Positions 1 to 10,486 of a DNA stretch of 22,533 bases are shown in pieces. The notes under the pieces were generated by a model. It ran no database searches, was not told the origin of the DNA, and saw only the letters and a program-made list of their open reading frames with translations. How positions within the stretch are numbered: position 1 is the stretch's first letter; every line of letters starts with the position of its first letter. Both the position numbers and the translations under genes were made by a program. The stretch is from Smittium mucronatum. Taxonomy: Eukaryota > Kickxellomycota > Harpellomycetes > Harpellales > Legeriomycetaceae. Where the stretch lies: contig LSSL01000356.1 of the NCBI GenBank assembly GCA_001953115.1, positions 1-22,533 of the forward strand, read 5' to 3'.

Positions 1-1700
1 TTACCTTACAATAAAATTCCGTGATACAAAAAAAAAAATCATGTTAGAAATTCGAACTGAATAACCATTTGTTTAGACCTTTTCTCCAGATTTTTTTCAT
101 AGTTGCATAATAACTACAGAGACTATTTTTAATTACTTCATTGTAAAAATTAAATTGGACTAATTTTTTTTTAAAAAAAAAAACCATAAATATAATAAAT
201 CAATCAATTAAAACTAATTTTAAATACTTTTTTTACCTATTAAAATATTATGTGAGTTCAAAAATAACTATTTTATTAAAAAAATCTAATAAACTTGACT
301 ATTTTTTTAAAAAATAATCCTTTTTTTTCTTTCTAATTTTACACATGCGAATAAATTTTAAAAATCATAAAAATGTATTTAAAGTTTATTTATAATATAT
401 TCAGATATATAATTAATATTTCCCAATCTAAAAAAAATACAATTTATGTATCTTTTAGCATTTTTTTTCTTGTTAATAATTTTAATATTATTGTAAATTT
501 TTTTAATTATATCTTATTAATATTAATTTGATTAAAATTAGAATTTTTTTTTATAAACCATCTTTAAAGATATAGCCGATTTAAGTTACAAAGTAGAAGC
601 CAATAAATTTATATTTTTATTGTTTATACTTTCACATCTTTATTTATTTAAAATTTATATTTTGATTATTAGAAATCTTGAAATTTGAATGAGTTTCAAG
701 TATTTTCCTAAATAGGGTAATTTATAATCAATCGGAATAAGATATTTACCAGAATACATGATTTAAATCTAAATTTTATCATTCTGTTTATATAGACAGA
801 TTAGTAAATTTTTTATACTTTAAAAAAATATTATATTTCCACTTATTTTCAATAAAAATAAGCAATAAAAATTTAAAAATTGAGTTCAAAAAATTTTTTG
901 CTTATACCTATAATGACTTTAATTACGTTTATAGTTATTTTTTGTCGCTAAAATAAATTAAAACTCAAGTCTGACCCAAACATCAATACTTCTATTTGGT
1001 GTTTAGAATTATGATAACCCTTATGTTTTTTCGGGAACTTTTCTTACGTCATTCTTTAATTCTTTCAAAATAATATATTATTCTCTTAAATTAAAATAAT
1101 AATTGGATATAAAATTCAAATATTGGCTCAAGAACACTCATTATATTTAATAAGTAAAAGAAAGTGTCTTCAATCAAAAAATTATGATATTCTCTCGATT
1201 TCCATAAAGAGTATATTATTATAAAATATTTTTTATTTATAACATAACTAATAATATTAATCATATTTGATATTTTCATATTTAAATTTAAGTTATGTAA
1301 ATATCTCCTTAACAATTATCTTTAGTAAAGAAAAATTAAACATTTAATAATAATATCAGTTTAAAATTTATTTTGTTTAATATACTGATCATTTGAGTAT
1401 TTTTTCAATTCTTCACGGAACTAAGTTTTTTTTTTTAGTTTCATTATTTAAAATCGAATTGAAGAATTTTAATAGATATTTATATTTCTAAATGTTATTA
1501 AAATCAATTATTAGGAACGATAATTCAAACCTTTTTTTATTTTTTTTCTATTATCTTGTAATTATAAAACTTTTTTTAACAAGAAATTAAATCATTTATA
1601 TAATCGAAAAAAGCACTAAATCTATAACTATTAAAAGTTCGCATCAATAAAATATAAGAAAAAAATGATTTTTATTTTACTCCAATAAAACAATTTATTT

Positions 1701-1720
1701 AAATTTAAATATTTAAATTT
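1701..1720. repeat. 20-bp perfect AT palindrome
   Basis: The 20 bases read identically on both strands and are built from AAATTT and ATTTAAAT blocks. In DNA this rich in A and T such a palindrome can arise by chance, and nothing around it suggests a binding site. Confidence 0.6.
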
Positions 1721-1804
1721 GTTAATATTTTTAATTTTAAAATTAATTATTAATTTTTTGGCATCTTATTTAATTGCGAAATATCAAGTGATGTCATTTG
1801 ATTT

Positions 1805-1822
1805 ATATATATATATATATAT
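1805..1822. repeat. (AT)9 microsatellite
   Basis: Nine uninterrupted AT dinucleotides inside AT-rich spacer. This is an ordinary simple repeat that is likely to vary in length between individuals. Confidence 0.9.
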
Positions 1823-4800
1823 TTATTTAAAATCAAATTTCAAAATTTGAATAATTTATAAAAAATTCACCTGAAATAATGAACCTCTCTTTTCTTAAAT
1901 TATATATTTTTTAAAAAATATATAGAATTAATAGATAATTTCACCTTCTTATATAATATGATACTAATAATTCATTTTTTTGTATAAGGAAGGGTTTTTT
2001 AATATTATTAATACAGAATGATTAGGTTTAAATACCGATTAAATACTGAATTTGATGGGAGTTTAAAAATATTATGATAGTTATGTTCTAAAATGTATTA
2101 ATTTTTTTTAAAAATTAAGATTGGTAATTTATTTAACTATTTCTTGATTTTCTCCATCATTTTTCAATAAAATCTAAAATTAAATATAATTTAAATTAAT
2201 AGGGATATTAAAAAAATTGGAAATAAAAATCTATATTCTAATTTCGCCAATAGAAAAAATTAGACAGATATCTTCTTACTCACAAGTAATTTTGGAATTT
2301 TTCATTATATATCAGCAAAATTACATTTTAGCTAATAATTTTAGATAAAATAGCAAATAATAAAGAAATTCCATTTTTTTTATTTTACCTTTAATATGCG
2401 TTAAAATTTTACTATTTCATATACTTCAAAAAGCAAACCATTTAATGAATTCTTAACATTATAAAATATATCAAATAAAATGAATTGGAAATAAATTGTT
2501 AGCTAATGCAAAAAACTTTTTTAATTATATTTATGAAAATATTTAAGATATATTTTTTTAAAAAAAACTTTTAAATTTGTAAGAATACTTCCAATAAATT
2601 TAAATTAAATATATTGAATCTTCTTTAAAAAATTTCCTGCTGCAAAACGCCTTTAAAAATATGAGCTGTATCAATTAAAATATTCATTTTTTTCTCAATA
2701 TGTGTTTGAAAAATTAAATTTTAAGATATTTGCAAAAATTTGATCTTTTAGAAATATATTTTTCTATCCTTCAATTGTACTGGAATAATTTTTTTATTTT
2801 TTCATGCTTTATTTTCTAAAAAATTCATTAGTGGGGGGTTTTTTTTGATATCTTCTTATTCATGATATATTCTAAATATGCCTTATGATTTTCGAAATTT
2901 TAAAATCAAAATTTAATAAAAATTTTATCAATAATATTTATCAAAAGAGCATACATGGACTTTCGATTCCAAAAAATAAGAATTTACACGTTTTAAATAA
3001 TTTTAACCAAAATTATCAATATTAGTAATCCAAGTTTTTTATTTTAACTTAACAAATTTAAATATTGAAAGAATTTAAATACATAAAAAACATTTTTTAT
3101 TATTAAAATCTTTATTTATTTCAATAATTTTGTATTTAATAAACATGATTCTTTTGAAAAAAAATTAATAACACCATAATGTTTATATTCACTGTTTTTG
3201 GCATTTTTTTTAAAAGATAATACTGAATTAGATATTTATAATACTAAAAAATTATAATGTATATAATTGTGAACTTTCAATTTGGCAAAAAAAAGTTATT
3301 TGTAAGCTTAAAAAATAAAAAATAAAAATTTTCTATAAATTTTTTTTTTTATAATTTACACCAAGTCTCTGTAAAAATAATGAAGTTTAGGGCTTATTAT
3401 AACGAGATAGTCTCCAAATGATACAAATGATTATAAATTTTTGAAAAAAAAACTCCTAATATCTGTATTTATTGGATTCAAAAAAATGTAATGTTTAAAA
3501 TAACTAATGATCTATTAAAAGCTCAAAGTTAAAAAAAAAATTATTTATAAATAATTATACCAATTCAAACTTTTGGGAGTACTTTTTGAGTATTTTTTAT
3601 GGCTGATTAAAAAAAATTATTATAATTTGCACTTTTTATTAAAAAAATAATATCATATAAATTTTTTTATCATGATTACATCTGCGATTTTTTTTTTGTA
3701 TATCTAGTATTATTTAATATAATTTATATATTACATATATGTATTTATTTACCATTCATTATTAAAATAATCATTTTTATTATCTAAATAATTTTCTTAT
3801 TTTGATTTTTTTTCTATTTTGAAAAATCTATTAAGCAGATTCGTTTTATATTGCCTTATTTATAAAGATAATTTTAAATTTTTGATATGTATTCTCATTT
3901 TTTATTTGAAAAAATAATATTAATTTTGAATTATTTAACCTTAGTTTTAAGAATATAAATACGTTTTTATTTCTAGAATAAGATTTTTTCCATTTTACTC
4001 AATTTAAATTGCGTTTTTATATAAAGATGAAAATTTTTAATTTTCAATCAATCTCGTTCATCTAATTTTGGATTAAAAATTTTTTACTCTATAAATTTGT
4101 AAAATACTTAAATTTTATTATTCCTATTTAGTTAAAATTTAATCGGGAAATATTTACATAAAATAATATGCAAAAAAAATTTAAAATTTGAAAAAAAAAT
4201 ATTGGAATTAATTGGAAATTAGTAATTTAAAAACATGAAATTGGGCAAAAAATATGTTCAATAAAATTAGATAAGTTATTCATTAACTTTTTTTCTATCA
4301 AAAAATCAGAATGAAGTGCTAAAAAAAATAGAATCTTATTAATATAAATCAAGGGTGTTTTTTAGTAACTTTATTTTAAAAACAATTAATACACATAAGT
4401 AAAAATAAATTATGAGAAAAATATTATTAGAAGCTAAATAAAAAGATATAGCTTTAAAATACCAATGTTATGATTATTATTTGACTTTAATTTGAATTTT
4501 AAATTATATAAATGTGAATTTATGACTAATCTTTTGTTTATAAAAAATAAAAATAAACTATAATTATATCAATAATTAAGATAAATTATATTTAAAACAT
4601 CAATATATATATATTCGGCAACTTTTTTTTTTGATCTCTGATGAAAAACTTCTTCATATATTGGTTTTTATATCAAACTATAAATTAATTGCCTTCTTTT
4701 TAAAATTTTTACCAAAATTTTCTTTTTCAGTTTTAGTTGCTTAGATTCATATTATCTCAATAAAAATCAATAAAGATATAAACTTATAAAATGATAATAT

Positions 4801-6294
4801 TTGCATAGATTATTCACATAGAATCTTAGGTTATTTTTTCAAAAATCACACCTATTTTTCAAATAAAATTTAGTCTAATTATATTGAGATTCAATTTTCT
4901 AGATATAATTTTTTTTAAACCAAAAAATTTTGTAATAAAATCCATTAAAGATAAAATTTCGGTTGTAGATTTTGAATTTTTTATATTATTTGCACTTAAA
5001 TTTTTTCATTATAATTGAAATTGTTAGAAAGCCAAATTAATGGATTGAAAATTATATTTATCTCAAAAAATATATATATAAAAACTCTCACTCGCGTTTT
5101 TTTTTCCTTTGAAACCAAGAGCCAAATTTAGTAGTTTTGAAAAAAAAATCTAACCAATAAAGAATAAAAAATACCCAATTGTGTGAAATTTATTTAAAAC
5201 ATATTAGAATTTATTCCAAAACCCCAATTTCCACAAAAAAATGGTTAAATTACTAAAATTTAAAGATTATGATGAAGAATTCGCAAATATTATGGTTTAT
5301 TAGATCATAAGTATAACATAAAACCCACACATATATGGACTCTATTTTTACCAAAATTTATAATTGAATCCGTCTATACTTAAAATATAAACAATTCATA
5401 TCTATAATTATAAATTTTTTTATAAATTATAACTCTGAACTACTCTAAAATATGGTTCTAACTAAAGCAAAAAATGAACTAAGTAATTAATATTCTTCGG
5501 AAATTGTGTAAATTTAAAATACTATTTTATTTTTTATCTAGAGCAATTAACGGTGCTTATTTATTATAATATAATAAAACTTCTCTGAAAAAATTTGAAG
5601 TAAATAAATTTCAGTTAAATTATATTAACAAACTAATAAAATAATAGATAAAACTATTAGTAAACTATCTGAGAATGATCCACAAGAGTTTTTCAATAAA
5701 AACTTTTGGATATTAATTTTTTTAGTTAAATGGTAAAAACGAAGATAAAATACAAAAAAAAACAGAATTAATAAAAATTAATAAAATATCAATTTATTGA
5801 GAATTTTATTTCTTTTAAAAATAACATTTATAATATCAAAAAAAAAACTTCCACTATAAATATATTTGATTTTAATCATTTTCAAATAATTTAGAGTTTT
5901 TTTAACTAGTAAAAAGTATTATTATTAAACATATTTTATATTCTTTGATTAATGTGATATTATTATTTAGTCTTTTTTTTTATATTTTCTATATTTTTTT
6001 CCAATAAATTACTAATTAATTTATTTCGAATCATATATTCGTAATATTTTCCAAAAAAAATTCGCGAATTACTTATGGACCCAAAATTAGCCACATAAAT
6101 TCCAATTTCGAGCAAATAATCCTTTTATTATTAAGATATATCAGTCTTCGTAGATCTAAAATTTTAGTTTTTCGAAAATTTCTCAATGAAAATATAAGTT
6201 TTTATATAAATATGTAAAATGTTTTTTTTATTTATTTATCACTCAAATATAGGATTAAAAACTTGAAAAAAACTATGGAAGATCATTTTAAAGA

Positions 6295-6304
6295 CCCCCC
6301 CCCC
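6295..6304. repeat. C10 homopolymer
   Basis: Ten consecutive C in surroundings with very little G+C, about 310 bases left of the GC-rich island. It is a simple repeat and its exact length may be affected by sequencing error. Confidence 0.85.
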
Positions 6305-6613
6305 TTTATTATATTATCTATATAGTAAGCACAAATCTTAAAATAATAATTTTTTTCAGGTAACATTTTTTTGGGATTAAATTTAATACGAATAAATTTT
6401 TTTTGAAGTTTCTGATAAAGTTTTACTATTTACAATAGAATCATTAATCTCAAATTAAAGGTTACAAGGTTAAATACAATAAAAAAACATCAACTATTTT
6501 TTTTATTATCCAAAATTAAATAAACTTAATGGTTAAATATATATAATTACAAAAAAATATTTAGGGAATAATATTTTTTCATATTTATATATATTAGCCT
6601 TGAAATTTTACAG

Positions 6614-6643
6614 TTTTATTTTATTTTATTTTATTTTCTTTTT
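6614..6643 (-). repeat. A-rich tail, (AAAAT)n-like
   Basis: On the plus strand this is TTTTA repeated, followed by CTTTTT. On the minus strand it reads AAAAAG followed by AAAATAAAATAAAAT-type sequence. It starts 25 bases after the AATAAA signal of the broken gene, so a poly(A) tail that mutated and expanded into a 5-bp microsatellite is the simplest reading. An unrelated AT microsatellite would look much the same. Confidence 0.55.
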
Positions 6644-6668
6644 CTGTAATAGGTCTAAGAAATCAAAG

Positions 6669-6674
6669 TTTATT
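6669..6674 (-). terminator. AATAAA polyadenylation signal
   Basis: The plus strand reads TTTATT, so the minus strand reads AATAAA. It overlaps the TAA stop codon at 6670-6672 of the broken gene, leaving a 3' untranslated region of only about 27 bases before the A-rich tail. AATAAA is common by chance in this DNA. The support comes from its position between a long open frame and an A tail. Confidence 0.5.
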
Positions 6675-7017
6675 GATAAAAACTTTGCGTTTCACTATAC
6701 ATAGTATCGTAAGCGGATTCTCTATACCATTTATACTGGTACAAATCTTCGCTTTGAAACTGTTGTTGTGTAGCTAAAGGTGATGCAACGCTAAGTACAC
6801 TATCACTAGTGCACCTATCACCCTCACCCAGCAGAGACTTTAGGTCAGGTATAACTCCCTTACTCCACCTATCTACACTTCTACAGTTGCTCCCTGTACT
6901 GACAACACTAAGTTTTTGTACAGCCCCCACGGTAGGAATAATAGGCGAGAACCTTACCGGGGGGTTGGGATCGGCACTTAACGAAAGAACCATTAAAGAA
7001 GACATAAGATCTTCCAT
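6670..7017 (-). CDS. 3' open frame of the broken gene, 115 aa from first ATG
   Basis: This is the longest non-random open frame in the window. The frame is open from 7065, giving 131 codons. The first ATG is at 7017 and gives 115 residues, starting MEDLMSSLMV; a TTG at 7035 would give 121. The N-terminal third is rich in Ser, Leu and Met. A Pro-containing middle (DPNPPVRFSP) follows, then a stretch with Ser, Lys and Gly, and a C-terminus rich in Tyr and Gln ending in SFYQ. There is no signal peptide, membrane span, Cys/His zinc knuckle or protease motif. The opposite-strand frame at 6809-7117 is taken as a shadow of this one, because its codons give a Leu/Pro/Ser-rich product. Function is unknown. 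Confidence 0.5.
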   Translation of the reverse strand: MEDLMSSLMVLSLSADPNPPVRFSPIIPTVGAVQKLSVVSTGSNCRSVDRWSKGVIPDLKSLLGEGDRCTSDSVLSVASPLATQQQFQSEDLYQYKWYRESAYDTMYSETQSFYQ

Positions 7018-7085
7018 AGCAGCTTCTCCCGCCAATTTGACCGATTGGTCTAAGTCGTCACCTGTTCAAAGGCTTCCGAAGAGGA

Positions 7086-7208
7086 TTAAACCGAAATATC
7101 ACTCTCTCTATCGTTAGCTACTTCAAGCCAAGCTTCAACCTCCGGGGCAAAACCATAAGGGTAAGCACCGGACTCGAACAACTCATGGTTGCGCATAACC
7201 ATGCGCAT
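7086..7208 (-). CDS. 5' open frame of the broken gene, 40 aa
   Basis: Three in-frame ATGs (7208, 7202, 7196) start a 40-codon frame with balanced, protein-like composition: an aromatic and Gly/Pro segment (ESGAYPYGFAPE) followed by an acidic segment (VEAWLEVANDRES), ending at TAA 7086-7088. The frame is also open upstream to a TAG at 7251-7253, adding 14 residues that begin LVLLLIGG. Those extra residues would be coding only if the true start lies in an earlier exon. The frame lies immediately upstream of the longer open frame on the same strand and is probably the N-terminal part of the same protein. I know no family for it. Confidence 0.4.
   Translation of the reverse strand: MRMVMRNHELFESGAYPYGFAPEVEAWLEVANDRESDISV
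7185..7207. repeat. overlapping inverted repeats at the start codons
   Basis: Two inverted repeats overlap. TGCGCAT (7190-7196) pairs with ATGCGCA (7201-7207) across AACC. ATGGTT (7185-7190) pairs with AACCAT (7197-7202) across GCGCAT. They cover the three in-frame ATGs of the minus-strand frame, so the start region of a transcript could form either of two competing hairpins. This may simply be coincidence in a GC-richer patch. Confidence 0.5.
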
Positions 7209-7457
7209 AGAACTATATGAACTATAGCCTCCAATAAGCAATAAAACTAACTACCAAAATGGACTAACGGTTAATGATCCCAGTCCACGAATAACTAAAC
7301 TAAAGTTTACACTAAACACTAACAAAACCAAACTGGTAAAACTAACAACGAATAATATAAAATAATTTTGTATTATAACGAACGAAATAACTAACTAGAC
7401 TATAACTAACTAAAACAGAACTAAAAGAATTCTTCAAGGGTGCTAAGAATTTCAGGC

Positions 7458-7466
7458 TATAAAAAG
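7458..7466 (+). promoter_or_regulatory. TATA-box-like site facing right
   Basis: The plus strand reads TATAAAAAG, preceded by GGC and followed by AACG, which is a textbook TATA box in a GC-moderate setting. It points away from the broken gene, toward 7500, where no gene is seen. If functional, initiation would fall inside the hairpin at 7481-7502. In DNA this rich in A and T, a chance match is quite possible. Confidence 0.25.
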
Positions 7467-7480
7467 AACGTAACTCCACC

Positions 7481-7502
7481 TAGGACGAAAATGCGCGTCC
7501 TA
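7481..7502. repeat. 7-bp-stem hairpin at the island edge
   Basis: TAGGACG (7481-7487) and CGTCCTA (7496-7502) form a perfect 7-bp inverted repeat around an 8-base loop. CC and then five T (7505-7509) follow directly. The hairpin marks the exact point where the GC-rich island ends. It could be the end structure of a transposable element or part of the retroposed leader. The sequence has no counterpart at the left edge of the island, which argues against a simple terminal-inverted-repeat transposon. Confidence 0.55.
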
Positions 7503-7504
7503 CC

Positions 7505-10398
7505 TTTTTATTAGTATGATCAGAATTAATTTTTTTTTATTTTATGCTTTGGTTTATTTCTGGGAAAAGTCTAAGTAATATTTTTTTATATAAAGGATAC
7601 GGAAAAAATGTAATAAAAACCTTAAAAAACATTGATTGATAATAAATTTTAGTTTTTATGTGCATAATTTTATTTTCCGAAATTAAAGCTTGAAATTTAT
7701 AAATAATTATCCATATATTTATCTGTGGTATTATTTATTATAAAAGATTAAGATAAAAATAATGTTTCTGGGGATATTAGTTTAAAATAACTGATATTTT
7801 TTTGAAAATGAAATAAAATTTGCAAAAAATATCCCGGAAAAACAATTAAAATACCAAAAATCGCCATTTGAAGATATTAGCAATATAATTTAGTTATTTT
7901 TATTTTAGAGTATTTTTATACCCATTCATTCCTAGTTTTTAAAAAGTAATTTTTTTAACCAAAAAATTAATACTTGCATATTTTCTTTCAATAACTTTTG
8001 AATAAATCAAAGTCGAAATTTTTTTAAAAAAATTAGGTAAAGCTAACCATCTTTATTGATGAAAAATATAATATTTTTAATATTTAATTTAAATTGATAT
8101 ATTTTTTTAAAAAATTATATAAACTGTTATTATATTTATTTCCTTTAAGATTTGTAAGTAAATCTTTATCCAAAAATATTTTCTAATAAGTACTTCAAAT
8201 AATTAATAAAATTTTAACTGAATTAAATGGAAAAATAGTGATAGATGATAATTTTTATTATAAAAATTTTTTGTAAAAAAAAAACTTATAGCAACATATG
8301 ACTTAGAAATTAATAATATTGGCATAATTTTTATAAAAAATAACCACTAAAAAAATGGCAGCGAATAATTTTACTCATACTGTGATATATACTTATAATT
8401 CATATGTAAACTTTCTAAGATTTAAATTATTCGAAATAAAAACCATTTTTCGAAAAATTCAATTTACAATTCCCGAAAATTTTGTGTTTGCTACACTTTA
8501 ATTATTTTTTCCATTTCCTTATTTATTTTAAATAACTAATGATGGATTTTTTTTCAAATTTCAAATTTCATTTATAATTCAATGGTGCTTTTTTTCCATG
8601 ATATTATCGCACACGTTAATTTAATGAATTCTTTTTTTATGATTTTTAATTATTTTATTAATATTTTATAACTAAAAAAATTCCACGAATATTAATGATG
8701 AATTTTAAATTTATTGGATTTGAATTGCGTTAGGTATGCTATTTATAATATGTTTATTTTTTTTTCTATTAATAAAATTCAATAAACATTAATAAACCCC
8801 TTTGACCCATATAGGCGTACTAAAAATCGGGACCATGACAATTTATTTACTAATTTTTTTATAATCTTTTTTCCATATTAACTCGAAAAATAAAAATGGT
8901 GACAACAAAAAATAATTGATATATATTTTTTAATTATTAGATTTTAAATTTTTTTATTATTTTCAATTTATTTCTCAAAAAATGATCAATATTTTATAAA
9001 TATTCTTTCCAATTCTTATTAAAAAATCAGATTTAATCTTATCAAAGAACAGTTTAAAAGTTAAGTCTCCATTTTTATAAAATTATGACAAATTCATCCA
9101 ATTTAAAAATGATAATTTAAAAATTAATATTGAATATATAAAGCTAAGATAAACACATAATTAATGTAAAATAAAATATATGTTCTAGTTTTTTTTATAA
9201 GTCTTCAAAATCAAATAATTTGAGAAAATAAAAATAAATCCTGCTATTTATTTAATTTTCATATGGGAATAATTTGTGATAAAATTTTTTTTAATTATGC
9301 ATATTTCGAGATTAAAATCGTATAATACATTTAATTTTTAATAAAGTTATCAAAGCGAGTCAAAAATAATAATAAATGTTTAAGTTACAGGTTTAAAACA
9401 AAAAAAAAGTTTTTAACTTGGAATTTTTTTTCCTTCGAGTCTATTGATAAGAGATAAGGGATCGCTAAAGAGATGGAGGTAAACTTTTAGGAATTTATTT
9501 TATTTTTTTTTAATTTCATTAAACTATTTCTAATAAAATTTTATTAAATTTAAAATAAATAAATGATATTTTTTTCTAATTATATTTAAAATTTAGAAAA
9601 AATAAAATGTATTTTAATTTTTTTTATAATATTGGGTTGTCACTTATGCCATAAAAAATCCATTTAATTCCATTTTAGGATCATTAAAATTACATTCATA
9701 AAAATAAATAAAAGTTAAAAAAAAATAGCTATAAAAATATAATAGATAACTAAATAATATTATGTTAAAACACATCTATAATTTAAAAGGATAAAAAACC
9801 TGTTTTTTTAAAACTCAGGAAAGAAATTAAATAATTTTTTTTGGTTTCGGAATTTTCTTCACAAAGAATAAAAAATATGAGATAATAATCGATTTAATAA
9901 GATTTCAGTAAAATATTTTCTAAAAAGTAAAGTTTAAGTACACTTTCTATTTATCCATTTCAACAATATACTTTAGCTTCCGCGTAGTATTTTTTTTAGT
10001 AATCCGTCAATTTAAAGTAGCCAATTTATAGAATTTTCGATAAATAAAAAAATTTTCTATAAAAAAAAATGCAAAAAATTTAAAAATAAAAACCCTACAT
10101 ATTACGTGTCAGAGTTAATGTATTTAGATTGGTGGAGTTTTTTTCAGTCGATTTTTAAAAAATCTATAATTTCGTACTAATACCCAACATAATATACGTT
10201 TGCTGTTTATTTTCATATCAAATTATTGGTTTTCATTTTATCGTTTATTAAAATTTGAAACAAACAGGTATTATATTATTAGGAAGTGATTAAAAAAACG
10301 AAAATCAAAAGTAATGTTCGCCAATTTGGTTTGTAGTACCATACTAAAATAGCTAGTAAATTTGTTTTTATATCTTATTTTTTATAAATTTTTGCATC
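7505..10398. other. AT-rich spacer, no gene seen
   Basis: No open frame of note is present on either strand. Slightly GC-richer patches occur near 8795-8840 and 9425-9480. The second has a 28-codon minus-strand frame with fairly balanced residues, too short to call. No RNA gene is visible before the tRNA. Confidence 0.7.
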
Positions 10399-10405
10399 GG
10401 GGACT

Positions 10406-10417
10406 TAGCTCAGCTGG
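10406..10417 (+). promoter_or_regulatory. Pol III A box
   Basis: TAGCTCAGCTGG, inside the D-arm of tRNA-Phe, fits the internal A-box consensus TRGCNNAGYNGG bound by TFIIIC. Confidence 0.85.
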
Positions 10418-10448
10418 GAGAGCGTGCGACTGAAGATCGTACGGTCCC

Positions 10449-10459
10449 GAGTTCAATCC
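10449..10459 (+). promoter_or_regulatory. Pol III B box, variant
   Basis: GAGTTCAATCC, in the T-arm of tRNA-Phe, corresponds to the B box GGTTCGANTCC. It departs from the consensus at two early positions and at the CA pair; the TTCAATC loop itself is usual for eukaryotic tRNA-Phe. The changed stem bases are paired with compensating bases on the other side. Confidence 0.75.
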
Positions 10460-10486
10460 TCGGAGTCCCCAGATTGTAAAAATTTA

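Larger units (their letters stand above)
1..6613. other. AT-rich non-coding stretch, no gene seen
   Basis: This stretch is dominated by A and T runs. Every frame on both strands is broken by frequent stops. The longest open frame is 74 codons at 1091-1315 on the minus strand; it is made of A/T-rich codons for Ile, Asn, Tyr, Phe and Leu and looks like chance. I see no tRNA, rRNA or conserved motif. It holds a 20-bp palindrome, an (AT)9 microsatellite, a run of six G at 2833-2838 followed by eight T, and a run of ten C at 6295-6304. A distant regulatory role or an unrecognised non-coding RNA cannot be excluded. Confidence 0.75.
6670..7250 (-). pseudogene. broken protein gene of unknown family
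   Basis: Two open stretches on the minus strand look like successive parts of one protein. The first is open from 7250 (three in-frame ATGs at 7208, 7202 and 7196) to a TAA at 7086-7088. After that stop, the same frame stays open through sensible codons (Ser, Ser, Ser, Glu, Ala, Phe, Glu) to about 7065, while the second stretch lies in another frame from 7065 to the TAA at 6670. One stop and one frameshift near 7062-7067 therefore separate the parts. The product would be a roughly 180-residue acidic, Ser-rich protein with a Tyr-rich C-terminus. I recognise no domain or catalytic motif. G+C is far above the surroundings, which suggests recent arrival. The alternatives are two separate small genes, an unmarked intron, or sequencing errors at the breaks. 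Confidence 0.5.
6614..7504 (-). mobile_element. GC-rich insert, probable retroposed gene copy
   Basis: Base composition changes abruptly at both edges: sampled lines inside the coding part have about 45 percent G+C, against about 13 percent just outside. Read on the minus strand, the insert has a leader of about 300 bases, a broken coding region, an AATAAA signal overlapping the stop codon, 25 further bases, and then an A-rich tail at 6643-6614. A polyadenylation signal at that distance from an A tail is typical of a reverse-transcribed mRNA inserted by LINE machinery. I found no convincing target-site duplication, although AATAAAA-like sequence on both sides would hide one. No LTR pair and no matching terminal inverted repeat is visible. 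A host gene exon or a fragment of a larger element remains possible. Confidence 0.5.
7209..7504 (-). other. leader-like region upstream of the broken gene
   Basis: Between the first in-frame ATG and the right edge of the island lies about 296 bp of intermediate G+C. On the minus strand it is rich in TTAGTTAGT-type steps (for example around 7385-7410), has no long open frame, and ends at a hairpin next to AT-rich spacer. It reads like a 5' untranslated region carried along with the retrocopy, or like the promoter-leader part of a transposable element. No clear TATA box faces the gene. Confidence 0.35.
10399..10471 (+). tRNA. tRNA-Phe (anticodon GAA)
   Basis: A 73-base cloverleaf in which every stem closes: acceptor GGGGACT/AGTCCCC, D stem GCTC/GAGC, anticodon stem TGCGA/TCGTA (one G-U pair), T stem CCGAG/CTCGG. 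The anticodon loop is CTGAAGA, giving GAA at 10432-10434, which decodes UUC/UUU as Phe. G20, the GAA anticodon and discriminator A73 match the known Phe identity set of eukaryotes. There is no intron and no encoded CCA, as expected for a nuclear gene. The D-arm and anticodon arm resemble animal and fungal tRNA-Phe. The GGGGACT acceptor stem is unlike the GCCGAAA or GCGGATT type I know from model species but is fully compensated. The high G+C in an AT desert indicates selection for function. This is the only certain gene in the window. Confidence 0.96.

Noticed and set aside
1091..1315. 74-codon minus-strand open frame
   Set aside because: Composition is Ile, Asn, Tyr, Leu and Phe from AT-rich codons with no motif; a frame of this length is expected by chance in so long a stretch of AT-rich DNA.
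6809..7117. 102-codon plus-strand open frame in the GC-rich island
   Set aside because: It overlaps the minus-strand frames, which have better composition, a stop-overlapping AATAAA and an A tail in the matching orientation. The plus-strand product is a Leu/Pro/Ser-rich shadow.
6614..7504. GC island as a terminal-inverted-repeat DNA transposon or a solo LTR
   Set aside because: The right-edge sequence has no inverted partner at the left edge, and the island has no TG...CA ends. The A tail and AATAAA fit a retrocopy better.
9425..9480. GC-richer patch with a short minus-strand frame
   Set aside because: Only about 28 codons with no recognisable product; too short to annotate.
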